Part shown: positions 26,052-34,536 of the stretch, piece after piece
Numbering within the stretch: position 1 is the stretch's first letter
How the letters are laid out: the number at the start of each line of letters is the position of its first letter
From: an uncultured Paracoccaceae bacterium
Lineage (GTDB): Bacteria > Pseudomonadota > Alphaproteobacteria > Rhodobacterales > Rhodobacteraceae
DNA: 64,000 nucleotides
Assembly (NCBI GenBank): GCA_947488175.1
Contig: CANKYO010000001.1
Coordinates: 372,001-436,000 of the forward strand
Direction of reading: 5' to 3'
Translations under genes and position numbers: made by a program
The notes under the pieces: model-generated
The model's input: the letters and a program-made list of their open reading frames with translations, nothing else
Told to the model about the DNA's origin: nothing
Databases searched by the model: none

Positions 26052-26103
26052 CGCTTCAGCAATCTGTTGAAGCCATGGCAACAGGGCGACGACAGCAGCT
26101 TCT
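26052..26103 (+). pseudogene. 3' end fragment of a diverged dnaB
   Basis: Translates as RFSNLLKPWQQGDDSSF. The resident DnaB ends RFGNLVKPWQQGDDTQF. The two differ at many synonymous positions, so this tail comes from another lineage and is not a recent copy of the resident gene. There is no stop codon directly after it, as the sequence continues TCATCACC. Confidence 0.8.
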
Positions 26104-26116
26104 CATCACCATCGCG

Positions 26117-27157
26117 CTACATTTTCACTGGCGTCGCAAGAAATGGGATCGTCTTTTCGTAAAAGCTGAGCGGCGGTCGTGTATTCAGATCATCGTACCA
26201 TACCGTGCGGGGGTCCACGCCATTCTTCAAAAAGAAATACTCGGTAATGAGCTGGGCCTGAGCCTCTACACGCAGATCAAAAAAACCTACCGTACCAGGT
26301 TTTTTGAGCATGTAGTTGTAGTCAAGAAAGGACGCGTTTGATCCGTCTTCCTCATGGGCGTTGCATTCCAGATACAACCTTAGATTTGACTTCGTGCCAA
26401 AGGCCTCTTTGATCTCGGCCTGGCGCCACATGAAATCGGACAACCGTTCATTCGGAAGCGGTTTCGCGTTGGCGAAAGACAGCGAAGGAGGACCGGCATT
26501 GCTTTTCCCAAACGCACCATTGACATGTGACTGCCGACTTTCGAATTCGTCCAGGGGGCCAACCGTTGTGAGGATGGGATCATAGGCCTCCTGCGAAAGA
26601 TACGATGCCTTGTCAGTAGCAATGCGCGCACGCGCCCTGCTTTCGACCCCTTTCAGACTATCACGCTTGTTATAAAGTTTTTGCAGAACCGACGAATGGT
26701 ACTGACGCAACGCAGCTTTTACAGCCGGTAATTGGGTCCGTGGAGCCCTTTCCATCTCGTCTTTCAGCTGGTCTGACCAATCGAGGATCGCAGCCTCAAT
26801 TTGCCGTTGAACCATAATAGCGTGTTCGTGCCATGCATCATAAGCTTTCTGTTTGAAATGCGCATCTTGTTCTTCTTGCCCGCTGCAATACGCTGTTTTT
26901 TGGAATTGCCACGCATGCGCAACTTCATGAACCAAGGTTCCCTTCTGCTTCATCGTCCCCTTTGAGATGTCGTCGGCATAGTCGCCACCCAGCAGATAAA
27001 TCATGTTCTCGGAATGATATGATCGCGTTCTCTGAGGGTCATCAGGATCGGTGTCAAAGATGCGGATCAGATCATAATTCACAGCGCCATTGAAAACCCG
27101 TTCGAGCAATTCGCGCTCAGTAATCTTTAGTTTACGGCCAGTGGACTGTTCCGCCAT
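26117..27157 (-). CDS. Zincin-like protein with HEVAH motif, possible secreted or toxin-type effector
   Basis: A 346-residue protein unlike its neighbours. The N-terminal part (ITERELLERVFNGAVNYDLIRIF, then TLVHEVAHAWQFQ near residue 80) matches the layout of Vgr-related and eCIS-associated metallopeptidase domains, with HEVAH as the zinc motif. A helix near the C-terminus (VEAQAQLITEYFFLKNG, about 305-321) could supply the third ligand. About 210 residues of mostly helical, charged sequence lie between. There is no signal peptide. GAGGAG lies seven bases before ATG. Base composition is far lower in G+C than dnaB or the aldo-keto reductase gene (about 45% and 42% in two 60-base samples), which points to transfer. 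Confidence 0.7.
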   Translation of the reverse strand: MAEQSTGRKLKITERELLERVFNGAVNYDLIRIFDTDPDDPQRTRSYHSENMIYLLGGDYADDISKGTMKQKGTLVHEVAHAWQFQKTAYCSGQEEQDAHFKQKAYDAWHEHAIMVQRQIEAAILDWSDQLKDEMERAPRTQLPAVKAALRQYHSSVLQKLYNKRDSLKGVESRARARIATDKASYLSQEAYDPILTTVGPLDEFESRQSHVNGAFGKSNAGPPSLSFANAKPLPNERLSDFMWRQAEIKEAFGTKSNLRLYLECNAHEEDGSNASFLDYNYMLKKPGTVGFFDLRVEAQAQLITEYFFLKNGVDPRTVWYDDLNTRPPLSFYEKTIPFLATPVKM

Positions 27158-27284
27158 CTATCGCTCCTCAATTCATTTTATATAACCCGGCCAAATGCCC
27201 GGTCGTTACAATGATCGGACGCTAGTCAATTATGTATACGCTGGCAACAGACGCATGACTGATCGCGCACCCTGATAACTTCGC

Positions 27285-27315
27285 TTGACCTGGAGTCACT
27301 CCAATAGGCTACGCA
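27285..27315 (+). promoter_or_regulatory. MerR-type promoter of the merR gene
   Basis: TTGACC (27285-27290) and TACGCA (27310-27315) are 19 bases apart, the lengthened spacer typical of MerR-controlled promoters. A perfect dyad, TGGAGT-C-ACTCCA, fills the spacer. The gene thus probably regulates itself and the reductase behind it. Confidence 0.65.
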
Positions 27316-27360
27316 AGAGCCTCAAAGGAGAGACCCGATGCGAATCAACGAAGCGTCCGC
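27285..27360 (+). repeat. Direct repeat, copy 2: intact merR promoter and first codons
   Basis: Same sequence as 25975-26050 with one substitution. Here it leads into the complete merR gene. Confidence 0.92.
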
Positions 27361-27715
27361 CCGATCCGGCCTGACCCAGGACACGATCCGGTTCTACGAA
27401 AAATCCGGCATGCTGCCCCAGATCCGACGCGACGGCCGTGGCTGGCGGGTGTTCAGCGCCGATGATGTCAACTGGCTCACCACGCTGGAACGACTGCGCG
27501 CCACCGGCATGCCGCTGGACGACATCAAAAGCTTCGCAATTTCGGCCCATGCCCCTGACCAGAACGCACCGGAACAGCGGGCGAAACGGCTTGACCTGCT
27601 GCAACGGCATGCCGTCACGCTGGCCCATCGCGAGGCTGAACTTCAGGCCTGCAAGCAATTCCTGAACCACAAAATCTCTCTCTACCGCACTTCATTGGAG
27701 ACGACAAATGGCTGA
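27338..27715 (+). CDS. MerR family transcriptional regulator
   Basis: A 125-residue regulator. The N-terminal helix-turn-helix and wing read INEASARSGLTQDTIRFYEKSGMLP (shown in part), followed by GRGWRVFSADDVNWLTTLERL and a dimerising coiled coil with RLDLLQRHAVTLAHREAEL. There are no metal-binding cysteine pairs at the C-terminus; the only Cys is in QACKQF, so a small-molecule or redox signal is more likely than a metal. The ribosome binding site is AAGGAGAG. The gene overlaps the aldo-keto reductase start by eight bases. Confidence 0.88.
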   Translation: MRINEASARSGLTQDTIRFYEKSGMLPQIRRDGRGWRVFSADDVNWLTTLERLRATGMPLDDIKSFAISAHAPDQNAPEQRAKRLDLLQRHAVTLAHREAELQACKQFLNHKISLYRTSLETTNG

Positions 27716-28700
27716 TTTCAAACATATTCCCGCAAAACCCACCCTCGGTCTTGGCTGCTGGGCCATCGGCGGCCCTTTTTTCATGGACGGCCGCGCCGTC
27801 GGCTGGGGCGAGATTGACGATAACGTCTCAAAGGCGGCCATTGCAGCCGCCCTTGATCACGGGATCAAGCATTTCGACACCGCCCAGGCCTATGGCTGCG
27901 GGCATTCCGAAACCGTGCTGGGCGAGGCGCTGAAAAATCATCCCGGCGTGGCCATCGCCACCAAGATCGGCCTGGACATCAACACCGAAACCAAGCAATT
28001 GATTGGCCCCATCAATGACCCCGAGGTCATCTCCCAGACCATCGACGCCTCACGCAAACGGCTGGGGCGCGACCGGATCGACCTTGTCCTGCACCACAAC
28101 AACGAACTGCCCGTGGAAGAGGCGCGACCGACCTTCGACATGTTCGCCACGCTTTATGATCAGGGCATCATCGGGGCCTATGGCTGGTCCACGGACTTCC
28201 CCGACAGCGCCCGCGCGTTTGCCGATCATCCCGGCTTCACGGCGGTGGAACATGCAATGAACGTCCTCAAACCCGCCAGCCACATCGTGCCGGTCATCGA
28301 AGATCTGAACCTGCTCTCGCTCATCCGTTCCCCCCTCGCCATGGGGGTGCTTGGCGGCAAATACGACGCCAAGACGCAATTCAGCAAGGATGAAGTCCGC
28401 GGCAGCAACCCCGGCTGGCAGGACTATTTCAAGGACGGAAAGATCACCGATGCCTATCTGGCCCAACTCAACGCGACCCGCGACATCCTCACCTCCGGCG
28501 GACGGACGCTCGCCCAAGGGGCGCTCGCCTGGCTCTGGGCGCGCACGCCCAACGCCATGCCAATCCCCGGCTTCCGGACGCCCGAACAGGTCAACGATCT
28601 TTGCGGCGCGCTGGACCACGGACCGCTGACGCAAGCGCAAATGGAAGAGATCGAAACCATCCTCGACCGGCCAGAAGAAGGGCCGCCGAAAGCGAGCTAG
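27708..28700 (+). CDS. Aldo/keto reductase
   Basis: A 330-residue NADPH-dependent (beta/alpha)8-barrel oxidoreductase of the galactose-dehydrogenase/pyridoxal-reductase-like branch. The substrate-side motif is HFDTAQAYGCGHSETVLGEAL (in part), with catalytic Asp and Tyr. ATKIGLDI supplies the lysine, and DLVLHHNN the histidine region. The coenzyme site near the C-terminus is AMPIPGFRTPEQV. It is coupled to the merR gene, so an inducer-dependent switch controls it. The natural substrate cannot be told. Confidence 0.87.
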   Translation: MADFKHIPAKPTLGLGCWAIGGPFFMDGRAVGWGEIDDNVSKAAIAAALDHGIKHFDTAQAYGCGHSETVLGEALKNHPGVAIATKIGLDINTETKQLIGPINDPEVISQTIDASRKRLGRDRIDLVLHHNNELPVEEARPTFDMFATLYDQGIIGAYGWSTDFPDSARAFADHPGFTAVEHAMNVLKPASHIVPVIEDLNLLSLIRSPLAMGVLGGKYDAKTQFSKDEVRGSNPGWQDYFKDGKITDAYLAQLNATRDILTSGGRTLAQGALAWLWARTPNAMPIPGFRTPEQVNDLCGALDHGPLTQAQMEEIETILDRPEEGPPKAS

Positions 28701-28741
28701 GGTAGGAAACCGCCCCAACGTCTGACACAGACATTGGGATC

Positions 28742-28786
28742 AAATCCTCTTCGAGGATTTAGAGGCAGACTTTCGGCGAAAGACTG
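28742..28786. repeat. Double-palindrome intergenic element (copy 3), between convergent genes
   Basis: AAATCCTC and GAGGATTT around TTC (28742-28760) are followed by CAGACTTTCG and CGAAAGACTG around G (28766-28786, one mismatch). The two palindromes resemble those of copy 1 but come in the opposite order, as if the element were inverted. Here it lies between two gene ends and could terminate both. Confidence 0.75.
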
Positions 28787-28789
28787 TTT

Positions 28790-29983
28790 CTACTCCGCCG
28801 GTTCCTTCTTCTCCGACTTCAGAAACGGATATACAAACTGCCGCCAATACCCGCGCGGCACGGTGTCGCCCACAACCCCGTAATTCTCGGGCCACTCCGT
28901 TTCCGGCAAATGATGAGTCCCGAACAACCAGTCATAAATCGGGAAGTGGCTGGCATAGTTGATATCAATGGCGGCCCGGTCCGATCCGTGATGCCAATGA
29001 TGAAAGCGCGGCGTGACAAAGAACCGCTCAAGAAAGCCCATCTTCCACCCGATATTGGCGTGGATGAAGCTGGAGTAGAAATAGACGATCAGCAGATAGG
29101 CCTGAATGGCTGCCGGATCGAAGCCAAGTGTAAACATCGGCACCGCCGTCAGGCCACGCAGCACGGCAATCTCCACGAAATGCATGCGGGCGCCCGCCAG
29201 CCAATCCATCTTTTTCGTCGAATGATGGATTGCATGAAAGCGCCATAACACAGGAAACGTATGGAAGGCGCGATGCACCCAGTACTGCACGAAATCGGTG
29301 GCCATCATGATGATCACCACCTGCAACCAGAACGGCAGATTGACAATGTAGATACGCACATCATCCAGCGGGATCTGCGCATTCACATAGTTGGACGGGG
29401 CCAGCGTGATGAAACCCAGCACCTGCACCAGCATCGAACTGACCAGGTAGTAAAACATGTCCTCCTGCCACTCGGAACGGAACACGGTCTGTTCGCCCCG
29501 GGCCGGGAAAAACCGTTCCAACGGGACAAAAAGAAATCCCACCACCAGTACGTTGATGATGAAGTAATCAAGGCCGAAATAGAAACTCTGTGGCGCGTCT
29601 GACGCGATCTGCGGCTGTGTCGTGGCCATCAGCGATGCGACGACCGACACCGCCAATGCCGTCCAGCCCAGCGATTTGTGCCGGCTTAAGATCAGGCTGA
29701 GCAGTGACAACGCATAGCCCGACAACAACACGAAACGCAGGAAAGCCGTGACAACACCGCTATCCTGAATAAATGCGATTTCGGGATAGGAAAACGTTTC
29801 CGGAAACCAGCGCAGCAACACGATCAGAAAGCCCGCAATGGACGCCAACAGTGCAAGCGAACCCGACAGCCAACCACTGCCCAAAGGGCGCTGATCGCGG
29901 GGCGTTTCCAACTGCGTGATGACTTTTCTCAGAATACCCAAATCAACCTCGTCAATATCTCGGGTGTTCTTAAAGAAGAACAT
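28790..29983 (-). CDS. Sterol desaturase / fatty acid hydroxylase family membrane protein
   Basis: A 397-residue integral membrane di-iron enzyme. The histidine boxes are HRAFH (about 249-253), HAIHH (262-266) and HHWHH (about 340-344). The N-terminal half has several membrane segments (LALLASIAGFLIVLLRWF, LLSGYALSLLSLILSRH and others). The family hydroxylates or desaturates sterols, carotenoids or fatty acyl chains at the membrane face. The substrate cannot be assigned from sequence. The 240 bases upstream, shared with alr, show no clear operator. Confidence 0.85.
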   Translation of the reverse strand: MFFFKNTRDIDEVDLGILRKVITQLETPRDQRPLGSGWLSGSLALLASIAGFLIVLLRWFPETFSYPEIAFIQDSGVVTAFLRFVLLSGYALSLLSLILSRHKSLGWTALAVSVVASLMATTQPQIASDAPQSFYFGLDYFIINVLVVGFLFVPLERFFPARGEQTVFRSEWQEDMFYYLVSSMLVQVLGFITLAPSNYVNAQIPLDDVRIYIVNLPFWLQVVIIMMATDFVQYWVHRAFHTFPVLWRFHAIHHSTKKMDWLAGARMHFVEIAVLRGLTAVPMFTLGFDPAAIQAYLLIVYFYSSFIHANIGWKMGFLERFFVTPRFHHWHHGSDRAAIDINYASHFPIYDWLFGTHHLPETEWPENYGVVGDTVPRGYWRQFVYPFLKSEKKEPAE

Positions 29984-30223
29984 TCCGGCAAGAAGAAGGA
30001 CTTTCTTAACGAACAGGCACCGAACGCCCCATTAATCCGCAAATTGTGCCAAACTTGCCATACGCAAGTCCGACGTTTGTCCGACGCGATGCCGACAGCG
30101 AAAAACTCCGCAAAACAACAGGATTCATAATCATTGCAAGGATATCACTGTTGCGCCCGCAGAAAACGGCGCGCGGCCCGTTAACCTCTTGCCGCCCTGT
30201 CCTGCCCCTGCCAAAAGGTGCGC

Positions 30224-31261
30224 ATGAGTACCGGACGCCTGACTATCGACCTTGACGCCGTCGTCGCCAACTGGCGCGCACTGGACGGCATGACCAATTG
30301 CAAGACCGCCGCCGTGGTCAAGGCCGACGGCTATGGTCTGGGCGGGGCCAATGTGGCCAAGGCGCTGTTCAAGGCAGGCGTGCGCCAGTTCTTTGTCGCC
30401 GTCGTGGAAGAGGCCGTGGCGATCCGCGAGGAACTGGGCGAAAAGCCAGATATATCAGTGTTTTCCGGGCATATGAAAGGCGACACCGATCTGATCCGCG
30501 AGCTGAAATTGACGCCCATGATCAACTCGGTCGATCAGCTGACGCATCATTTCGAAACCCTGCCTGGCCATCCGTTCGGCATCCAGCTTGATACCGGCAT
30601 GAACCGGCTGGGCATGGAAGCGCAGGAATGGGCGGCCATCGCCGAACTGGCACTGGCCCAGAACCCGACACTGGTCATGTCACATCTGGCCTGTGCGGAT
30701 GAGCCCGACCATCCGATGAACGCCTACCAGCTTGATAACTTTAAACAATTGACCGACGGGATCAGCGCACCCCGCTCGCTTGCCGCAACCGGCGGCATTC
30801 TGCTCGGCCCGGATTATCATTTCGACCTGACCCGCCCCGGCATCGGTCTTTATGGCGGCCTCCCGTTTGAGCAGGCAACGCCAACCATCGAACTCGACCT
30901 GCCGGTCATTCAGGTGCGCGACGTGGCCGAAGGCGAAGTTGTCGGATACGGCAATAGCTGGCAGGCGGAGCGCCCGTCAAAAATCGCAACCGTATCAGGT
31001 GGTTACGCTGATGGCATCTTCCGTATGCTGTCAGACACGGCCACCCTCTATCACGGCGATACGCCCTGCAAACTGGTCGGGCGGGTTTCCATGGACCTGC
31101 TGACAATTGACGTAACCGACCTGCCCGAGACACCGACAAAGCTGACTCTGATCGGCCCGCAACAGAGTGTTGACGATCTGGCAAACCAAGCCAGAACAAT
31201 CGGTTACGAGGTGCTGACCCAGCTTGGCGCGCGCTACAACCGCAAGACCTTTGGCAAGTAG
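30224..31261 (+). CDS. alr: Alanine racemase
   Basis: A 345-residue PLP enzyme that makes D-alanine for peptidoglycan. The PLP-binding lysine is in [12 protein letters not shown] (near residue 32). The second catalytic residue, Tyr, is in VVGYGNSW, and the [13 protein letters not shown] segment is typical of the C-terminal domain. ATG at 30224 behind AAGGTG is preferred over the GTG two codons upstream. It leads a series of plus-strand genes. Confidence 0.92.
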   Translation: MSTGRLTIDLDAVVANWRALDGMTNCKTAAVVKADGYGLGGANVAKALFKAGVRQFFVAVVEEAVAIREELGEKPDISVFSGHMKGDTDLIRELKLTPMINSVDQLTHHFETLPGHPFGIQLDTGMNRLGMEAQEWAAIAELALAQNPTLVMSHLACADEPDHPMNAYQLDNFKQLTDGISAPRSLAATGGILLGPDYHFDLTRPGIGLYGGLPFEQATPTIELDLPVIQVRDVAEGEVVGYGNSWQAERPSKIATVSGGYADGIFRMLSDTATLYHGDTPCKLVGRVSMDLLTIDVTDLPETPTKLTLIGPQQSVDDLANQARTIGYEVLTQLGARYNRKTFGK

Positions 31262-31306
31262 GCAGCAAAGCCCTTACATAGGTCCAAGGTTTCATTAGGG
31301 TTTTTC

Positions 31307-31753
31307 ATGTTAAACATCTTGCGCATCGCCAATCTGTCACTTCTGATCCTGTTTCCCATCGCGTGGTTTGCGCCATTGATGCGGGCAGGTCTCTTACCGC
31401 TCTTTGGTCTGAACGAAATCAGCGTGATCACCGGCATGCAGGCGCTGTGGGAAAGTGACGTGGCTCTTGCCCTTCTGGTCACCGCTTTTGCGCTCTTTGC
31501 GCCCTATCTCAAAACTATCGGCCTCGCACTTGTTCACTTCAACCTATTGAAAGACAACACGATTCCAGCGCTGTCGTGGATAGGAAAACTGGCGATGGCC
31601 GATGTTTTCCTCGTCGCACTCTATATCGTGGCCTTCAAGGGCGTCGGCATCGGCAAGGTCGAAACCGGATGGGGCCTTTATATGTTCACCGCCTGTATCC
31701 TCGCGTCCATCGCGATCTCTGCGCTGACACCGCGGGCAAAGGCCACGGCCTAA
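31307..31753 (+). CDS. PqiA-like paraquat-inducible family membrane protein
   Basis: A 148-residue protein with four membrane segments. Its layout is that of half a PqiA domain: FPIAWFAPLMR in the first helix, LLVTAFALFAPYLKTIGLA in the second, GKLAMADVFLVALYIVAFKG before the third, and a final GLYMFTACILASIAISAL helix. PqiA proteins are thought to work with MCE-type lipid transport systems. No MCE gene is nearby, so the role here is open. Confidence 0.65.
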   Translation: MLNILRIANLSLLILFPIAWFAPLMRAGLLPLFGLNEISVITGMQALWESDVALALLVTAFALFAPYLKTIGLALVHFNLLKDNTIPALSWIGKLAMADVFLVALYIVAFKGVGIGKVETGWGLYMFTACILASIAISALTPRAKATA

Positions 31754-31792
31754 ACCATTGCCCCGGTCAGCAAACTGGTCCAAAAGGTGAAC

Positions 31793-33157
31793 ATGGCCAA
31801 AGATCTTACTTTTTCCTGCAATGAATGCGGCGCCAGTTTTGGCAAATGGTCCGGGCGCTGCGACGGCTGTGGCGCGTGGAATTCGATCACCGAAGACAAG
31901 GCGCTGTCGTCCGGCCCCAAAGGCAAAACACTGGGCGGGGCGCGCGGGAAAGCCATCACGCTCACCGACCTTGAAACGCAGGAGAAGGAACCGCCCCGGA
32001 CCGAAGCGGGCGTCGGTGAATTGGACCGGGTCCTTGGCGGCGGCCTCGTCAAAGCATCCGCACTTCTAGTAGGCGGCGATCCCGGCATCGGCAAGTCCAC
32101 CCTGCTGCTGCAAGCCGCTGCAAGATTTGCCCGTAACGGTCTGAAAGTCATCTATATTTCGGGCGAGGAATCCAATGCCCAAGTCCAGATGCGCGCCCGC
32201 CGTCTGGGGCTTGAAAAAAGTCCAGTCATGCTCGCCTCCGAAACCAACCTGCGTGATATCCTGACAACGTTGGAGACCGAAAAACCCGACCTCGCCATCA
32301 TCGACTCGATCCAGACGATGTGGGCCGACAATGTCGACAGCGCCCCGGGCAGCGTGTCACAGGTCCGCTCATCCGCCCATGAACTGACCACCTTTGCCAA
32401 GCGCAACGGCATGTCTGTCATCATGGTCGGACATGTGACCAAAGATGGCACAATCGCAGGCCCGCGCGTTGTCGAACACATGGTCGACACCGTCCTTTAT
32501 TTCGAAGGCGAACGCGGCCACCAGTTCCGCATTCTGCGCAGCGTCAAGAACCGGTTTGGCCCCGCAGACGAAATCGGCGTGTTCGAGATGACCGGTAAAG
32601 GGCTGGCAGAAGTCAAGAATCCCTCTGCCCTGTTCCTGTCTGAACGGGGCACCCCCGCCCCCGGATCGGTTGTCTTCGCGGGCATCGAAGGCACAAGGCC
32701 CATGCTGTGCGAGATCCAGGCACTTGTGGCACCTTCGCCACACAGCCAACCCCGCCGCAGCGTGGTTGGATGGGACGGCGGCAGGCTTGCCATGATCCTC
32801 GCGGTGCTCGAATCCCGCTGCGGCGTCCCCTTCACCGGATTGGACGTTTATCTCAATGTAGCAGGGGGTTTGCGCATCTCTGAACCTGCCGCAGACCTCG
32901 CCGTCGCGGCCGCACTTGTCTCTGCGCGGGAAGACGCCGCTTTGCCGGCAGAGGCCGTCATTTTCGGGGAAATCAGCCTATCGGGCGCGCTGCGTCCGGT
33001 GGTTCAAACCGAAAATAGATTGAAAGAGGCCCAGAAACTTGGTTTTACCTCTGCGATCATACCGCAACAGGCGAAACAGCCAGCGGTGACCGGTCTGGGT
33101 CTGCGCAACGCGACCGACCTTGCCGGATTTGTTGAAGAGGTATTTGGCGCACGTTAG
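31793..33157 (+). CDS. radA: DNA repair protein RadA
   Basis: A 454-residue RecA-related helicase that helps process recombination intermediates. The N-terminal zinc finger (CNECGASFGKWSGRCDGCG), Walker A (GDPGIGKST near residue 97), the RadA-specific KNRFG motif near 252 and a C-terminal Lon-protease-like domain (GGLRISEPAADLAVAAAL, EISLSGALRPV) are all present. The ATG at 31793 sits behind AAGGTG. cvpA follows after 22 bases. Confidence 0.95.
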   Translation: MAKDLTFSCNECGASFGKWSGRCDGCGAWNSITEDKALSSGPKGKTLGGARGKAITLTDLETQEKEPPRTEAGVGELDRVLGGGLVKASALLVGGDPGIGKSTLLLQAAARFARNGLKVIYISGEESNAQVQMRARRLGLEKSPVMLASETNLRDILTTLETEKPDLAIIDSIQTMWADNVDSAPGSVSQVRSSAHELTTFAKRNGMSVIMVGHVTKDGTIAGPRVVEHMVDTVLYFEGERGHQFRILRSVKNRFGPADEIGVFEMTGKGLAEVKNPSALFLSERGTPAPGSVVFAGIEGTRPMLCEIQALVAPSPHSQPRRSVVGWDGGRLAMILAVLESRCGVPFTGLDVYLNVAGGLRISEPAADLAVAAALVSAREDAALPAEAVIFGEISLSGALRPVVQTENRLKEAQKLGFTSAIIPQQAKQPAVTGLGLRNATDLAGFVEEVFGAR

Positions 33158-33179
33158 CGTCATCGGCAGGAGACGGACC

Positions 33180-33758
33180 ATGGAAGGCTTCACACTCGTC
33201 GACGCAGGCGTCGCGGTCATTATCGTACTCTCGGGCGTACTGGCCTACAGCCGGGGGTTTGTGCGCGAGGCGATGGCAATTTTGGGTTGGATCGGTGCCA
33301 CTATCGTGGCTTTCATCTTTGCCGATCAGGTTGAACCACTTGTGCGGCAGGTGCCGATCATTGGTGATTTCATCGGTGACAGCTGCGAATTGGCCATTAT
33401 TGCTGCGTTTGCTGCCGTTTTTGCGGTGGCGTTGGTTGTCGTTTCGATCTTCACGCCGCTGTTTTCCAGCGTGGTGCAGCGGTCTGCCCTTGGCGGGGTT
33501 GATCAAGCGCTAGGGTTCCTGTTTGGCGTGTTCCGTGGCATCCTGCTGGTCGCCGTAGCCTTCTTTGTCTACGACACCGTCTTCGCCAGCCAAGAGGTGG
33601 CCATCATCGACGACAGCCGCTCGGCCCGTGTCTTTGCCCAACTGACCGGCCAGATCGAAGAACAAAACCCCGAACAGGCGCTTGGCTGGATCACTGAACA
33701 GTATCAACAGCTGGTCGGCACATGTGGCGCACCAGCCGACACCGCGCCAACCGAATAA
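33180..33758 (+). CDS. cvpA: CvpA family membrane protein
   Basis: A 192-residue protein with four membrane segments (VDAGVAVIIVLSGVLAYSRG, then AMAILGWIGATIVAFIFA, a third around AAFAAVFAVALVVVSIF, and a fourth near GVFRGILLVAVAFFVYD) and a soluble tail. CvpA is required for colicin V production in E. coli and is widely found just before purF. Here purF follows as expected, but a LytTR gene lies between. AGGAG precedes the start. Confidence 0.88.
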   Translation: MEGFTLVDAGVAVIIVLSGVLAYSRGFVREAMAILGWIGATIVAFIFADQVEPLVRQVPIIGDFIGDSCELAIIAAFAAVFAVALVVVSIFTPLFSSVVQRSALGGVDQALGFLFGVFRGILLVAVAFFVYDTVFASQEVAIIDDSRSARVFAQLTGQIEEQNPEQALGWITEQYQQLVGTCGAPADTAPTE

Positions 33759-33779
33759 TCAAAGACATCTGACAGAATG

Positions 33780-33808
33780 AAGGCCGCGACACTTTTGTGC
33801 GCGGCCTT
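33780..33808 (+). terminator. Hairpin terminator after cvpA
   Basis: AAGGCCGCG and CGCGGCCTT form a nine-pair stem around an 11-base loop. A T-rich stretch (TTTGCTTTATT) follows. It separates cvpA from the LytTR gene. Confidence 0.75.
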
Positions 33809-33938
33809 TGCTTTATTCTACCGTCATCGTACCGCTCGATGGCGATTGACATAGGCATACCATGCCAACCCTGTGCCGGTCAGTCCCGCCATCAGCCAAA
33901 ACCCTTGCAGCGGCGCGTCGGCAAAGAACACCGCATTC

Positions 33939-34487
33939 ATGCGTCTGCCCGGCAAGAAGGTGAACAGACCCGCCACATTCGTGCAACTGCTGGAATTGTT
34001 TGGCGTCGTAACATTGATCGCGGGCGTCGTTGAAATTGGCAGCTTCATGTTGCGGACCGGTCCGGGAACAGGCGCGACGGGGCCACCCGCTATTCTGGCC
34101 CGACTGCCACTGGAAAAGCGCGGCGCTCTGATAGCGCTCAGTGCAGAAGACCACTACGTGCGCGTGACCACGACCACCGGGACAGAGCTGGTTCTGATGC
34201 GCCTTTCAGAGGCGATGGCAGAGGTTGGCCAAACACAGGGCCTGCAAGTGCATCGATCCCATTGGGTGGCTCTGGATCAGGTCGTCAAAGTGATCCGCAT
34301 CGGCGACCGTGGTGAATTGACACTGTCGGATGGCAGCACACGCCCGATCAGCCGGGGTTTCATGCCTGCGGTGCGGGCCGCAGGGCTGCTGCCCAAAGGG
34401 CGCGTCACCCAAGGAACGCCCGTTATCGCGACGAAACAGTGTTTCCCTGCCGTTGGTCATGATCGTTTGGTGACAGCACGCCCCTGA
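33939..34487 (+). CDS. LytTR-domain DNA-binding protein, short membrane part
   Basis: About 182 residues. The C-terminal half is a LytTR DNA-binding domain (LIALSAEDHYVRVTTTTGTELVLMR, then LQVHRSHWVALDQV and the LTLSDGSTRPISRGFM end). Before it there is only one hydrophobic helix (LLELFGVVTLIAGVVEIGSFML). As I recall, relatives in roseobacters usually carry several membrane helices, so this copy may have lost part of its N-terminus. The start is uncertain: no good ribosome binding site precedes ATG 33939, and GTG at 33873 or 33960 are alternatives. Confidence 0.72.
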   Translation: MRLPGKKVNRPATFVQLLELFGVVTLIAGVVEIGSFMLRTGPGTGATGPPAILARLPLEKRGALIALSAEDHYVRVTTTTGTELVLMRLSEAMAEVGQTQGLQVHRSHWVALDQVVKVIRIGDRGELTLSDGSTRPISRGFMPAVRAAGLLPKGRVTQGTPVIATKQCFPAVGHDRLVTARP

Positions 34488-34536
34488 CCCGCTAAGACCG
34501 GGGCAGACCAGTGCAAACGGATTCGGAGCTGCCCCC

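Larger units (their letters stand above)
25656..26116. other. Gene-free stretch with duplicated merR promoter and a foreign dnaB tail
   Basis: No gene is supported in these 461 bases. The right half holds two recognisable fragments: copy 1 of the merR promoter and 5' end (25975-26050), followed directly by a dnaB 3' end (26052-26103). The left half (25656-25974) shows nothing I can name. Confidence 0.7.
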
